Assembly (NCBI RefSeq): GCF_000717055.1
Contig: NZ_JNXI01000027.1
Span: forward strand, 62,001 to 126,000
Length of the DNA stretch: 64,000 nt
Reading direction: 5' to 3'
Origin: Streptomyces iakyrus
GTDB taxonomy: Bacteria > Actinomycetota > Actinomycetes > Streptomycetales > Streptomycetaceae
The translations under genes were made by a program, and so were the position numbers. Shown here in pieces: positions 17,338-25,725 of the stretch (within the stretch, counting starts at the first letter, position 1; every line of letters starts with the position of its first letter). The notes beneath the pieces were generated by a model, which had not been told where the DNA came from, searched no databases, and was given only the letters and a program-made list of their open reading frames with translations.

Positions 17338-17910
17338 ATGGAGAAGATCACGGGGGCGGTCGGCTCGCAGGAGGCCCTGATCAGGGCGGTCCGCGCGGGG
17401 GCCGGGGTGAGGTATCTGCACTTCTGGGGGCACCGGCCGCGGCCGGACGGCCGGATCGGGGCGAGCTGCCTGAGCCAGTGGTGGCCGGCGCCGTTCGCGG
17501 TGGACGGCGTGGTCTACGCGACGGCCGAGCACTGGATGATGGCGGAGAAGGCCCGGCTCTTCGAGGACGCTTCGGCGGAGCGTGCCGCGCTGACCGCGGG
17601 GCATCCCGCCGAGGCGAAGAAGGCCGGGCGGCTGGTGCGCGGGTTCGACGAGGCGACCTGGGCACGGGAGCGGTTCCGGATCGTCGTCGGGGGCAGCGTC
17701 CACAAGTTCGGCGCCCATCCCGACCTGCTGGCGTACCTGCTGGGCACAGGTGACCGGGTGCTGGTCGAGGCCAGCCCCGTGGACCGGGTGTGGGGGATCG
17801 GGCTGGCCGCGAGCGACGAGGCGGCGATGGATCCGGAGCGGTGGCGGGGGCCGAACCTGCTGGGCTTCGCGCTGATGGAGGCGCGGGAGCGGCTGCGGGC
17901 AGGGGCATGA
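17338..17910 (+). CDS. NADAR-family protein
   Basis: A 190-residue protein of the NADAR (RibX/YbiA) family: LHFWGHRP, LSQWWPAPFAVDGVVYATAEHWMMAEKARLF and the final RGPNLLGFALMEARERL are hallmarks. Members act on ADP-ribose or damaged riboflavin-pathway intermediates as N-glycosidases; recent work also ties some to removal of ADP-ribose from nucleic acid. The precise substrate here is unknown. The ATG at 17338 is the likely start. It is divergent from the polyamine operon and ends in a strong terminator. Confidence 0.88.
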   Translation: MEKITGAVGSQEALIRAVRAGAGVRYLHFWGHRPRPDGRIGASCLSQWWPAPFAVDGVVYATAEHWMMAEKARLFEDASAERAALTAGHPAEAKKAGRLVRGFDEATWARERFRIVVGGSVHKFGAHPDLLAYLLGTGDRVLVEASPVDRVWGIGLAASDEAAMDPERWRGPNLLGFALMEARERLRAGA

Positions 17911-17942
17911 GCAGGGGCCGGTCCCCGGGACCGGCCCCTGCT
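17910..17942. terminator. Strong terminator hairpin after the NADAR gene
   Basis: A perfect 15-bp stem (17910-17924 with 17928-17942) and 3-base loop starts at the last base of the stop codon, and lies 19 bp from the 3' end of the converging DUF4190 gene, so it may act for both. Confidence 0.8.
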
Positions 17943-17961
17943 GAAGCTCCGTTGACCCCCG

Positions 17962-18426
17962 TCAGGACGCGGCGCCGAGACCGCCCATGATGCTGGCGAA
18001 CAGCAGGAAGCCCAGCAGCGGAAGGATCACGGTCGCGATGATGCCGCAGACCAGGCCCGCGGTCGCCGCGCCCTTGTTCGTTGCCTCACCGCGGGTGGCC
18101 CTGCCGCGGCCGATGGCGCCGAAGATGATCGCGAGAATGCCCAGGATCACGCCGAAGAACCACATGATGAAGGTCACGCTGCACACCACGCCGATGATGC
18201 CCAGCACCAGGCCCGTGGTTCCCATGCCGTTGCTGGGCTGGGCGGGCATCCCGTAGCCGGGGGCCTGCGGGTAGCCCACGGGCGGCGCGGCCGGGTAGCC
18301 GGGGCCGCCCTGCGGGTAGCCGTAGCCCGGGCCGGGCTGCTGCGGATAGCCGTACCCCGGGGCCGGCTGCTGGGGCGGCTGGGCCGGCGGGCCGAAACCA
18401 CCCGGGGGCGGGTTGGTGTTGGACAT
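17962..18426 (-). CDS. DUF4190 small membrane protein
   Basis: A 154-residue protein with a Gly/Pro/Tyr-Gln-rich N-terminal repeat region (about 1-70: PGYGYPQ-type units) and two hydrophobic segments (LVLGIIGVVCSVTFIMWFFGVILGILAIIFGAIG and AGLVCGIIATVILPLLGFLLF), the DUF4190 pattern. Function unknown; such proteins are abundant in streptomycetes. The ATG at 18424-18426 follows GGGGAGAG; an earlier ATG is less well placed. A second DUF4190 gene lies directly upstream on the same strand. Confidence 0.85.
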   Translation of the reverse strand: MSNTNPPPGGFGPPAQPPQQPAPGYGYPQQPGPGYGYPQGGPGYPAAPPVGYPQAPGYGMPAQPSNGMGTTGLVLGIIGVVCSVTFIMWFFGVILGILAIIFGAIGRGRATRGEATNKGAATAGLVCGIIATVILPLLGFLLFASIMGGLGAAS

Positions 18427-18494
18427 GGACGCTCTCCCCTCGTTGTCAGACCTGGGCATCGTAGTGGCCAAGTCGGCTGCGGAGGGCGGCAGTT

Positions 18495-19139
18495 TCAGCG
18501 GTGGAACGGGGCGGTGGCCACCGTGCCGACGGCGCCGTAGTAGGTGTCGTCATTGCGGTCGCTGTTGATCGCGGCCGTGATGCCGACGGCGATCAGGACG
18601 ATCACCGTGATGCCGAGGATGATCCCGATGATGCCCATGATCAGTCCGGCCTGGGCCTGCCCGTGGTTGGTGGCCACCCCGGCCTCGGCGCGCTTGCGGC
18701 CCTTGATGCCGAAGACGACCGCGAGGATCCCGGTGACCAGGGAGACCACGCCGTAGAGGCAGAAGAGGGTGCAGGAGATGATGCCGAGCACCATCGCGGC
18801 GACGCCCATGCCGTTCTGCGGTGCCATGGGCATGCCGGGCCAGCCGTAGCCGCCCTGGGAGTAGCCGCCTTGGGGGTAGCCGCCCGGGTATCCGTAACCG
18901 CCGGGCGCTCCGGGGCCGGTGGGGGCCACGGGCGGGGGCGGCACGGCACCGGTGCCGGAGCCCGGCGGGTCGTACTGCGGCGTGCCCGCCGGCGGCGTGA
19001 AACCCGGCATGGAGGTGACCGTGGCCTGGTCGTGGACGGACGGCGGCTGCGGTGTCGGGTTCTTGTCGAGCGAGGGCTTGCTCTCCGGAGGCGCCCACGG
19101 GTCGTGGCTGCCTCCGTCGGGCTGCGTCGCGTCCGTCAT
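18495..19139 (-). CDS. DUF4190 small membrane protein
   Basis: A 214-residue paralogue of the neighbouring protein: a disordered Pro/Gly N-terminal region (1-115, with GGYPQGGYSQGGYGWPG repeats), then two membrane segments (MVLGIISCTLFCLYGVVSLVTGILAVVFGIKG and AGLIMGIIGIILGITVIVLIAVGI). The GRKRAEAGVATNHGQAQAG loop between them parallels GRGRATRGEATNKGAATAG of the other copy, so a tandem duplication is likely. ATG at 19137-19139 has GGGGGG 8 nt upstream. Function unknown. Confidence 0.85.
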   Translation of the reverse strand: MTDATQPDGGSHDPWAPPESKPSLDKNPTPQPPSVHDQATVTSMPGFTPPAGTPQYDPPGSGTGAVPPPPVAPTGPGAPGGYGYPGGYPQGGYSQGGYGWPGMPMAPQNGMGVAAMVLGIISCTLFCLYGVVSLVTGILAVVFGIKGRKRAEAGVATNHGQAQAGLIMGIIGIILGITVIVLIAVGITAAINSDRNDDTYYGAVGTVATAPFHR

Positions 19140-19418
19140 CGTGCGTCCCCCCTGGGTCGATCGTCCCGTCATGCTACGGGGCCGGTCGGTGCGGGCCACA
19201 GGGCGGGTGCGCCGCGGATCCCGGTGCCCGTGGCCGCGTCCACCGGCACCCGGCCGACCCCGCGCGGCCCCGCCGCGGCGGAGCCGCAGACCGCAAGGCG
19301 CCGCGCCCCCGGGAAGGGGCGCCGCGCCACGGCCTACGATGATGCCGAGTCACCGATCAGCCGATCACCCGCGCCCGCCCGCCCCGCGCCGGCCGGAGCG
19401 CCGTTCCGGGGAGGAACC

Positions 19419-20480
19419 TTGACCCAGCACCTCGTCGACCCGCACGCCCCTCGCGACCTCAAGGCCTTCGTCGCGGGCCTGCCCAAGGCCGAACTGCATG
19501 TGCACCACGTGGGATCCGCCTCCCCCCGGATCGTCTCCGAACTGGCCGCGCGGCACCCCGACTCGAAGGTGCCGACCGACCCCGAGGCCCTGGCCGACTA
19601 CTTCACGTTCACCGACTTCGCACACTTCATCGACGTGTACCTGTCGGTCGTCGACCTGATCCGCACGCCGGAGGACGTCCGGCTGCTGACGTACGAGGTG
19701 GCCCGGGACATGGCCCGGCAGCAGGTGCGCTACGCCGAGCTGACCATCACGCCCTTCTCGTCCACCCGGCGCGGCATCGACGAGCGGGCCTTCATGGACG
19801 CGATCGAGGACGCCCGCAAGGCCGCCGAGGCCGACTTCGGGACCGTGCTGCGCTGGTGCTTCGACATCCCCGGCGAGGCGGGGCTGCAGGCCGCCGAGGA
19901 GACGGCCCGGCTCGCCACCGACGACCGGCTGCGTCCGGAGGGCCTGGTCTCCTTCGGTCTCGGCGGGCCCGAGGTCGGCGTGGAGCGGCCGCAGTTCAAG
20001 CCGTACTTCGACCGGGCGATCGCCGCCGGCCTGCACTCCGTCCCGCACGCCGGCGAGACGACCGGCCCGCAGACGGTGTGGGACGCGCTGACCCACCTGC
20101 GGGCCGAGCGCATCGGCCACGGCACCAGCTCCGCGCAGGACCCGAAGCTGCTCGCGCACCTCGCCGAGCACCGGATCCCGCTGGAGGTGTGCCCGACCTC
20201 GAACATCGCCACCCGCGCGGTCCGCACCCTCGACGAGCACCCCATCAAGGAGTTCGTGCGGGCCGGGGTGGTCGTCACCGTCAACTCCGACGACCCGCCG
20301 ATGTTCGGCACCGACCTCGACAACGAGTACGCGGTTGCCGCCCGGCTCCTCGACCTCGACGAGCGGGGCCTGGCCGAGCTGGCCAAGAACGCGGTCGAGG
20401 CGTCCTTCCTGGACGCGGCGGGCAAGGCCCGGATCACCGGCGAGATCGACACCTACACCGCGCAGTGGCTCTCCCGGTGA
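19419..20480 (+). CDS. Aminodeoxyfutalosine deaminase / adenosine deaminase family
   Basis: A 353-residue zinc amidohydrolase. HVHH (27-30) supplies metal ligands, HAGE the catalytic Glu and a ligand, RIGHG and NSDDPPMFGT the remaining active-site residues. The ELHVHHVGSASPRIV start, differing from ELHLHLEG of classical adenosine deaminases, is that of the streptomycete enzyme I recall as converting 6-amino-6-deoxyfutalosine to futalosine in menaquinone synthesis (S. coelicolor SCO5662). A TTG start at 19419 is chosen: GGGAGGA precedes it with 3-nt spacing and no ATG or GTG fits. Translationally coupled (GTGA) to the next gene. Ordinary adenosine deaminase is the alternative. Confidence 0.85.
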   Translation: MTQHLVDPHAPRDLKAFVAGLPKAELHVHHVGSASPRIVSELAARHPDSKVPTDPEALADYFTFTDFAHFIDVYLSVVDLIRTPEDVRLLTYEVARDMARQQVRYAELTITPFSSTRRGIDERAFMDAIEDARKAAEADFGTVLRWCFDIPGEAGLQAAEETARLATDDRLRPEGLVSFGLGGPEVGVERPQFKPYFDRAIAAGLHSVPHAGETTGPQTVWDALTHLRAERIGHGTSSAQDPKLLAHLAEHRIPLEVCPTSNIATRAVRTLDEHPIKEFVRAGVVVTVNSDDPPMFGTDLDNEYAVAARLLDLDERGLAELAKNAVEASFLDAAGKARITGEIDTYTAQWLSR

Positions 20481-21202
20481 CGCCCGCCCCGGTCGCCGTG
20501 GCCCACCGGGGCGACCCCTACCGCGTCCGGGAGAACACCGTCGCCTCGCTGCGTTCCGCGCTGCGCCGGGGCGCGGACGCCGTGGAGATCGACGTACGGC
20601 TCACCCGGGACGGCGTGCCGGTGCTACTGCACGACGCGACGCTGAAGCGGCTGTGGGAGCACGAACGGCCCCTGCTCGCGCTGTCGTCCGAGGAGGTGCG
20701 CGGCCTGACCGGCGGCGGGGTGCCGACCCTGGCCGAGGCCCTGCCCGCGACGGACGGGCACCGGGTGATGATCGACCTGCCCGGGTCGCCCGATGTGCGG
20801 GCGGTGCGCCGGATCATGGGCGTCGTCGAGGAGGCCGGGGCGGCGGACCGCGTCTACTACTGCGCGGGCGCCGACGCCATGCTCGCCGTGCGCGCCGCGG
20901 ATCCGGCCGCCGAGATCGCCCTCACCTGGACGACCCTGGCCCCGCCCCGGCCGGTGCTGCTGGAGGCGGTCCGCCCGCGCTGGCTCAACTACCGCTTCTC
21001 ACTGGTGGACCGCCCGCTCGCCGAGCGGGTGCACGCCGACGGCTACCTGCTGTCCGTCTGGACCCCCGACACCCGCCGCTCCATGCGGCGGCTGCTGGAG
21101 GCGGGCGTGGACTCGATCACGACGAACCGCGTCGACGTGCTGTGCGCTACACGCGCGAACGCTGCGGCACCGTCGCCGGATCGGCCGGCGTCTCGCGCGT
21201 GA
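20477..21202 (+). CDS. Glycerophosphodiester phosphodiesterase
   Basis: A 241-residue TIM-barrel GDPD. It begins VAVAHRGDPYRVRENTVASLRSA, with the catalytic HRG and EN residues; EIDVRLTRDGVPVLLHDATLKR gives the second metal/catalytic His region, and the end LLSVWTPDTRRSMRRLLEAGVDSITTNRVD matches the family. It hydrolyses glycerophosphodiesters to glycerol 3-phosphate and alcohol. No signal peptide, so cytoplasmic. The GTG at 20477 overlaps the deaminase stop by 4 bp. The 3' end runs 56 bp into the converging sigma-factor gene. Confidence 0.9.
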   Translation: MTPAPVAVAHRGDPYRVRENTVASLRSALRRGADAVEIDVRLTRDGVPVLLHDATLKRLWEHERPLLALSSEEVRGLTGGGVPTLAEALPATDGHRVMIDLPGSPDVRAVRRIMGVVEEAGAADRVYYCAGADAMLAVRAADPAAEIALTWTTLAPPRPVLLEAVRPRWLNYRFSLVDRPLAERVHADGYLLSVWTPDTRRSMRRLLEAGVDSITTNRVDVLCATRANAAAPSPDRPASRA

Positions 21203-22805
21203 CGTACTGCGGCACCGGCGCGCTGTCCGTGCCGGTGTCGCGGACGAGCCCGTAGCGAAGGGCGCCGTCGGCGGGGCCCTCGTCGATGTCCCTGACCACG
21301 GCGTCCCGGTCCGACGGGAAGACGATGAGGCCGTAGTCGCAGCCCCGTTCGTTCTGGGTGAGGGTGACGGTGCCGTCGAGGTAGAAGTACTCGTTCTGCC
21401 ACATCTGCTGGGTGCCGGGCGGGAGGACGGCGTAGCCGATGTCCGGGCCGCCCATGCCGGTGGCGTAGCCGTTCGGGGCTCCGGGCAGCGGGTCGTCCAT
21501 CCGCCGCGAGCCGCCGGACGCCACGTGGAACAGTCTGCCCTTCAGACCGGTCCAGGACGGCATGACCAGCGGGCCGGGCCGCGACCCGGGTGAGATCTGC
21601 CAGCGGACCAGGACGTAGCCCCGGCCGGTGAGCGTGACACGGTCGCCGCGGTGCTGCATGACCGCCTTCGGGCCGCCGGTGCTGGTGATGCCGGACTCGG
21701 GACGGCGCGGCAGGGCGGCGGGCCGGGTGTCCGGGTCGGGAGCGCGGTCGACGGCGTCGACGACGGTGCCGTACAGGTCGGCCTTCTTCGTCGCCGACGG
21801 CGAGGGCTTGGGGGTGGGGGTGGGGGCGGCCGGTGCGGACGACCGCGGCGGTTCGGAAGTGGCCGTGGCCGTGGGCGCGATGGCGGCCCGGGGCGGCGGT
21901 GCGTCCGGCGGCTGCGTGACGACGTAGGCGCCGCCCGCGACGATCGTCGCGCCCGCCGTCACCGCGACGGCCGGCTTGGTGAGCGCGCCGAGCAGCTTGG
22001 CCGACCAGCCGGCGGAGGTGGCGGCCGAGGCGGCGGCCACGGCCGTCTTGCCGCCGAAGGCGAGCGACAGGGTGAACCCGACGGGCAGCGGGACGAGGGC
22101 GATGCCCACCAGGAGGCGTTCGGCCGGGACGACGCTCTCGCGGGTGCCGCCGCAGTAGCCGCAGCCGCGGATGTGCCGGGCCAGCCGCTTGCGCCACACC
22201 GAGTCGGGCCGGCCGTCCCAGCGGCCGGTCAGCTCGCGCAGGCCGGGGCAGGCACCGTCCAGGGCGCGCACGATGCCGCGTGAAATCTCCAGGCGCTCCT
22301 TCATCCGCTGGACGCGCACGGCGGCGTGCTGCCGGGTGATGCCGACGGCGGCGGCCAGTTCGCGCCGGGTCAGCTCGCCCGCGACCTCCAGCCACCACAG
22401 CGACAGCAGCTGCCGGTCCTCGTCGTCGAGCCAGCGCACGGCCTCGGCGACCTCGCGCCGCTGCCCTTCCAGCTGGAGCCGCAGCACGGTCAGGTCGGCG
22501 AAGTCGGAGGCCGGTGCCTCCTCCAGCCGGTCCGGGGTCCTCCGCCGGGCCCGGTCGCGGATCTGCCGCATGGCGATCGCCACCAGCCAGGACCGGAAGC
22601 TGTCGGGGTCGCGGAGCGAACCGAGGTTGCCGACGGCGCGCAGCATGGTCTCCTGCACGACGTCGTCGACGTCGGCGTGGCCGTTCAGGGCCCGGCCCAC
22701 GATGTTGTAGACCAGCGGCAGCCAGCCCGCGACCAGCTCGTCGAGCGCCCGCCGGTCGCCGGCCTGCGCCGCGGTGATGACGGCGCGCCAGTGCTCACTG
22801 TCCAC
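21147..22805 (-). CDS. ECF sigma factor fused to zinc-binding anti-sigma-like, membrane and extracellular domains
   Basis: A 552-residue single polypeptide. Residues ~15-95 form sigma region 2 (DVDDVVQETMLRAV, SFRSWLVAIAMRQIRDRAR) and ~117-175 region 4 (LTRRELAAAVGITRQHAAVRVQRMKERLE). Then comes H211-xxx-C215-xx-C218, the HxxxCxxC form of zinc-binding anti-sigma domains, followed by two hydrophobic segments (~231-252 and ~275-296), a Pro/Thr/Ser linker (300-345) and a ~200-residue presumably outside domain of unknown fold. Similar fused ECF groups are known in actinobacteria (ECF52/53 by recollection). It would sense an outside signal while holding its own sigma domain. GTG at 22803-22805 follows GAGAGG. 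No separate anti-sigma gene adjoins. Confidence 0.85.
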   Translation of the reverse strand: MDSEHWRAVITAAQAGDRRALDELVAGWLPLVYNIVGRALNGHADVDDVVQETMLRAVGNLGSLRDPDSFRSWLVAIAMRQIRDRARRRTPDRLEEAPASDFADLTVLRLQLEGQRREVAEAVRWLDDEDRQLLSLWWLEVAGELTRRELAAAVGITRQHAAVRVQRMKERLEISRGIVRALDGACPGLRELTGRWDGRPDSVWRKRLARHIRGCGYCGGTRESVVPAERLLVGIALVPLPVGFTLSLAFGGKTAVAAASAATSAGWSAKLLGALTKPAVAVTAGATIVAGGAYVVTQPPDAPPPRAAIAPTATATSEPPRSSAPAAPTPTPKPSPSATKKADLYGTVVDAVDRAPDPDTRPAALPRRPESGITSTGGPKAVMQHRGDRVTLTGRGYVLVRWQISPGSRPGPLVMPSWTGLKGRLFHVASGGSRRMDDPLPGAPNGYATGMGGPDIGYAVLPPGTQQMWQNEYFYLDGTVTLTQNERGCDYGLIVFPSDRDAVVRDIDEGPADGALRYGLVRDTGTDSAPVPQYVTRETPADPATVPQRSRV

Positions 22806-22933
22806 GGGAGCCTCTCGCCGGCCGGGATCGGTACTTCTCCGCACGCACCCTCTCAGGCAGGACGGGGGTCTTGGCTATGTGGGGGATCACATGCGGGGAG
22901 ACGGCGTGAAGGTTCTCGGGGTAACAGTTTTTC

Positions 22934-23458
22934 TCAGCCGCCGAACGCCGGGGCGGTCACGGGCGCGGTCAGCGCCTCCAGCCGCTTGATCCGCTGCCGG
23001 ACGACGTACAGCGGGATCACGCCGAACACCCCGAAGGCCATGTCGATCACCGACCACCAGAAGGGGATCCCCCGGAGCGGTCCGCAGATCAGGGCGAGCG
23101 GGATGATCCCCGCGCAGGCGATCATGCCGAACTCGACGACCCAGATGTTGCGGACCGGGTCACGGTAGGGCCCGTAGAAGGCGACCGCGATCACCAGGTG
23201 CGCGAAGGCCAGCCAGTCCGTGCCGTAGAGGAGGAAGGGGTATTCCGCGTCGGCCTGGTCCAGGCCGGCCCGGACCCGCCCGATCCACTCCGCCAGCCCG
23301 GGCAGGTGGTCGCCGACGGAAAACGCGCGCAACAGATCCTCGGTCCACCGCAGTTCGTGCACCAGGGGAAAGGCCGTGGCGCCGCTGAGCACCAGGCACA
23401 CGACAAAAAGGGCCAACCAGGCGCGGATGCCCTTGAGCAGGGCGGCTCTGTCGTTCAT
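22934..23458 (-). CDS. Integral membrane protein of unknown function
   Basis: A 174-residue protein with about four membrane segments (AWLALFVVCLVLSGATAFPLV, LAFAHLVIAVAFYG, VVEFGMIACAGIIPLALICGPL, WWSVIDMAFGVFGVIPLYVV). No catalytic motif recognised. It stands alone between the sigma-factor gene and an aldehyde dehydrogenase gene. A perfect 14-bp palindrome 21 bp before its ATG suggests that a repressor controls it, but no regulator gene adjoins. Confidence 0.75.
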   Translation of the reverse strand: MNDRAALLKGIRAWLALFVVCLVLSGATAFPLVHELRWTEDLLRAFSVGDHLPGLAEWIGRVRAGLDQADAEYPFLLYGTDWLAFAHLVIAVAFYGPYRDPVRNIWVVEFGMIACAGIIPLALICGPLRGIPFWWSVIDMAFGVFGVIPLYVVRQRIKRLEALTAPVTAPAFGG

Positions 23459-23478
23459 GGAGGCACTCTACGCCCAAG

Positions 23479-23492
23479 TTGAACATGTTCAA
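23479..23492. promoter_or_regulatory. 14-bp palindrome TTGAACATGTTCAA, probable operator
   Basis: Perfect dyad located 21-34 bp upstream of the membrane-protein start, flanked by an A-run. The size and symmetry suit a MarR- or TetR-type dimer; its position would overlap the transcription start or -10 region. Confidence 0.55.
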
Positions 23493-23511
23493 AAAAGAGG
23501 GCGGGGCAACG

Positions 23512-23545
23512 GAACGGCCCCGGGCGGCAGCGCCCGGGGCCGTTC
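23512..23545 (-). terminator. Terminator of the aldehyde dehydrogenase gene
   Basis: Perfect 15-bp stem GAACGGCCCCGGGCG with its complement (23512-23526 and 23531-23545) and 4-base loop, 17 bp beyond the stop of the minus-strand dehydrogenase. A T-run on the minus strand appears ~16 nt later. Confidence 0.85.
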
Positions 23546-23562
23546 ACGACCGAACCGTGTGA

Positions 23563-25002
23563 CTACGCGTCCAGCGACGTCATCACGTGCTTGATCCGCG
23601 TGTAGTCCTCGAAGCCGTAGCCCGAGAGGTCCTTGCCGTAGCCGGACTTCTTGAAGCCGCCGTGCGGCATCTCGGCGACCAGCGGGATGTGGGTGTTGAT
23701 CCACACGCAGCCGAAGTCGAGCTTCTTGGACATCCGCATGGCACGGCCGTGGTCCTTGGTCCACACGGAGGAGGCCAGCGCGTACTCCACGCCGTTGGCC
23801 CACTCCACGGCCTGCTCCTCGTCGGAGAAGGACTGCACGGTGATGACCGGGCCGAAGACCTCCTTCTGGATGATCTCGTCGGTCTGCTTCAGGCCCGAGA
23901 CGACGGTCGGCGCGTAGAAGTAGCCCTTGTCCCCGACCCGCTTGCCGCCGGCCTCCACGCGCGCGTGCGCGGGCAGCCGGTCGATGAAGCCCTCGACCTG
24001 CTTGAGCTGGTTGGGGTTGTTGAGCGGGCCGAACAGCACGTCCTCGTCGTCCGGCTGCCCGGTCTTCGTCTCGGACGCGGCCTTGGCCAGCGCGGAGACG
24101 AACTCGTCGTGGATGGACTCGTGGACGAGCACGCGCGTGGCGGCGGTGCAGTCCTGGCCGGCGTTGAAGTAACCGGCGACCGAGATGTCCTCGACGGCCT
24201 TGGTGATGTCGGTGTCCTCGAAGACCACGACCGGGGCCTTGCCGCCCAGCTCCAGGTGGACGCGCTTGACGTCCTTGGAGGCGGACTCGGCGACCTGGAT
24301 GCCGGCGCGGACGGAGCCGGTGATGGAGGCCATCGCCGGGGTCTCGTGCTCGACCATCATGCGGCCGGTCTCGCGGTCGCCGCAGATGACGTTGAAGACG
24401 CCCTTGGGGACGATCGAGCCGATGATCTCGGCCATGAGGACCGTCGAGGCCGGGGTGGTGTCCGACGGCTTCAGCACGACGGTGTTGCCCGCCGCGATCG
24501 CCGGGGCGAACTTCCACACGGCCATCATCATCGGGTAGTTCCACGGCGCGACCTGCGCGCAGACCCCGACCGGCTCGCGGCGCACGATGGAGGTCAGGCC
24601 CTCCATGTACTCACCGGCCGAGCGGCCCTCCAGCATCCGCGCCGCGCCCGCGAAGAAGCGGATCTGGTCGACCATCGGCGGGATCTCCTCGGAGCGGGTC
24701 AGCCCGACCGGCTTGCCCGTGTTCTCCACCTCGGCCGCGATCAGCTCCTCGGCGCGCTCCTCGAAGGCGTCCGCGATCTTCAGCAGGGCCTTCTGGCGCT
24801 CGGCGGGCGTGGTGTCGCGCCAGCCGGGGAAGGCCTCGGCGGCCGCCGCCATCGCGGCGTCCACGTCCGCCTGCCCGGACAGCGGAGCGGTCGCGTACGC
24901 CTCGCCCGTCGCGGGATTGACCACCTCGGTGGTCCGTCCGTCGGCGGCGTCCTTGAACTCACCGCCGATGTAGTTGCGCAGACGACGCAGCTCGGTGCTC
25001 AC
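23563..25002 (-). CDS. Gamma-aminobutyraldehyde dehydrogenase
   Basis: A 479-residue ALDH with VAPWNYPMMM (151-160), SITGSVRAG (226-234), catalytic Glu251 (HLELGGKAP) and Cys285 (NAGQDCTAATR). The sequence is of the PatD/aminobutyraldehyde type, producing GABA from the product of putrescine transamination. It is divergent from the Lrp-type regulator and the putrescine-type aminotransferase, which would supply its substrate. The GTG at 25000-25002 is preceded by CTGGAGGG with proper spacing; a good promoter lies 40-70 bp upstream. Confidence 0.9.
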   Translation of the reverse strand: MSTELRRLRNYIGGEFKDAADGRTTEVVNPATGEAYATAPLSGQADVDAAMAAAAEAFPGWRDTTPAERQKALLKIADAFEERAEELIAAEVENTGKPVGLTRSEEIPPMVDQIRFFAGAARMLEGRSAGEYMEGLTSIVRREPVGVCAQVAPWNYPMMMAVWKFAPAIAAGNTVVLKPSDTTPASTVLMAEIIGSIVPKGVFNVICGDRETGRMMVEHETPAMASITGSVRAGIQVAESASKDVKRVHLELGGKAPVVVFEDTDITKAVEDISVAGYFNAGQDCTAATRVLVHESIHDEFVSALAKAASETKTGQPDDEDVLFGPLNNPNQLKQVEGFIDRLPAHARVEAGGKRVGDKGYFYAPTVVSGLKQTDEIIQKEVFGPVITVQSFSDEEQAVEWANGVEYALASSVWTKDHGRAMRMSKKLDFGCVWINTHIPLVAEMPHGGFKKSGYGKDLSGYGFEDYTRIKHVMTSLDA

Positions 25003-25043
25003 TGCCGGCCCTCCAGTTCGGATGTCCAGTACTTGAGACACCC

Positions 25044-25071
25044 ACCCTAGTCGGCCGACCCACGTTTTCAA
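25044..25071 (-). promoter_or_regulatory. Promoter of the aldehyde dehydrogenase gene
   Basis: Minus strand: -35 TTGAAA (25071-25066), 16-nt spacer, -10 TAGGGT (25049-25044), 41 nt before the GTG start. Matches the vegetative sigma (HrdB) consensus well. The divergent regulator starts at 25167 and could bind here. Confidence 0.6.
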
Positions 25072-25166
25072 CACCCCCGCTCCCTTCGATCGTGCGGAAT
25101 TCGCAGGAGTAGAGGACTCAAACAACGAATTTCATCGATCCAGGCTTGCGGAAGTGTCGAGACCTC

Positions 25167-25706
25167 GTGCACAGTGACCTCGTGGCCAGTCGAAGCGCAG
25201 AACAGAAGGGCTCGCGGGAGTCCCGCGAGCCCTCCCGCGAGTCCAGGAACGGCAGCTCGCCGCAGCTGGACGCCGTGTCCCTCGCCATCATCGAGCAGCT
25301 CCAGGAGGACGGCCGCCGGCCGTACGCCGCCATCGGCAAGGCCGTGGGCCTGTCGGAGGCGGCCGTGCGCCAGCGCGTCCAGAAACTGCTCGACCAGGGC
25401 GTGATGCAGATCGTCGCCGTCACGGACCCGCTCACCGTGGGCTTCCGCAGACAGGCGATGGTCGGCGTCAACGTCGAGGGCGACGTGGAAGCGGTCGCGG
25501 ACGCGCTGTCGGCGATGTCCGAATGCGAGTACGTGGTGATGACCGCAGGCTCCTTCGACCTGATGGTGGAGATCGTGTGCGAGGACGACGACCACCTCCT
25601 GGACGTCATCAACAAACGCATACGGGCGGTGCCCGGAGTGCGCTCCACCGAGAGCTTCGTCTACCTCAAGCTCAAGAAGCAGACCTACATGTGGGGAACC
25701 CGATAA
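25167..25706 (+). CDS. epuRI: Lrp/AsnC-family regulator, EpuRI-like
   Basis: A ~179-residue regulator. After a Ser/Arg/Glu-rich tail (RESREPSRESRNG), the winged helix-turn-helix (LDAVSLAIIEQLQEDGRRPYAAIGKAVGLSEAAVRQRVQKLLDQG) and the RAM ligand-binding domain (VVMTAGSFDLMVEIVCEDDDHLLDVI) follow. By position and sequence it corresponds to the S. coelicolor polyamine regulator called EpuRI (SCO5656), known to repress the gamma-glutamylpolyamine synthetase gene. It lies between the dehydrogenase and aminotransferase genes it probably controls. Start is uncertain among GTG 25167, 25179 and 25191; none has a strong ribosome-binding site. A hairpin lies in its early coding region. Confidence 0.85.
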   Translation: MHSDLVASRSAEQKGSRESREPSRESRNGSSPQLDAVSLAIIEQLQEDGRRPYAAIGKAVGLSEAAVRQRVQKLLDQGVMQIVAVTDPLTVGFRRQAMVGVNVEGDVEAVADALSAMSECEYVVMTAGSFDLMVEIVCEDDDHLLDVINKRIRAVPGVRSTESFVYLKLKKQTYMWGTR

Positions 25707-25725
25707 CCGTGAGGACCCGATAGCC

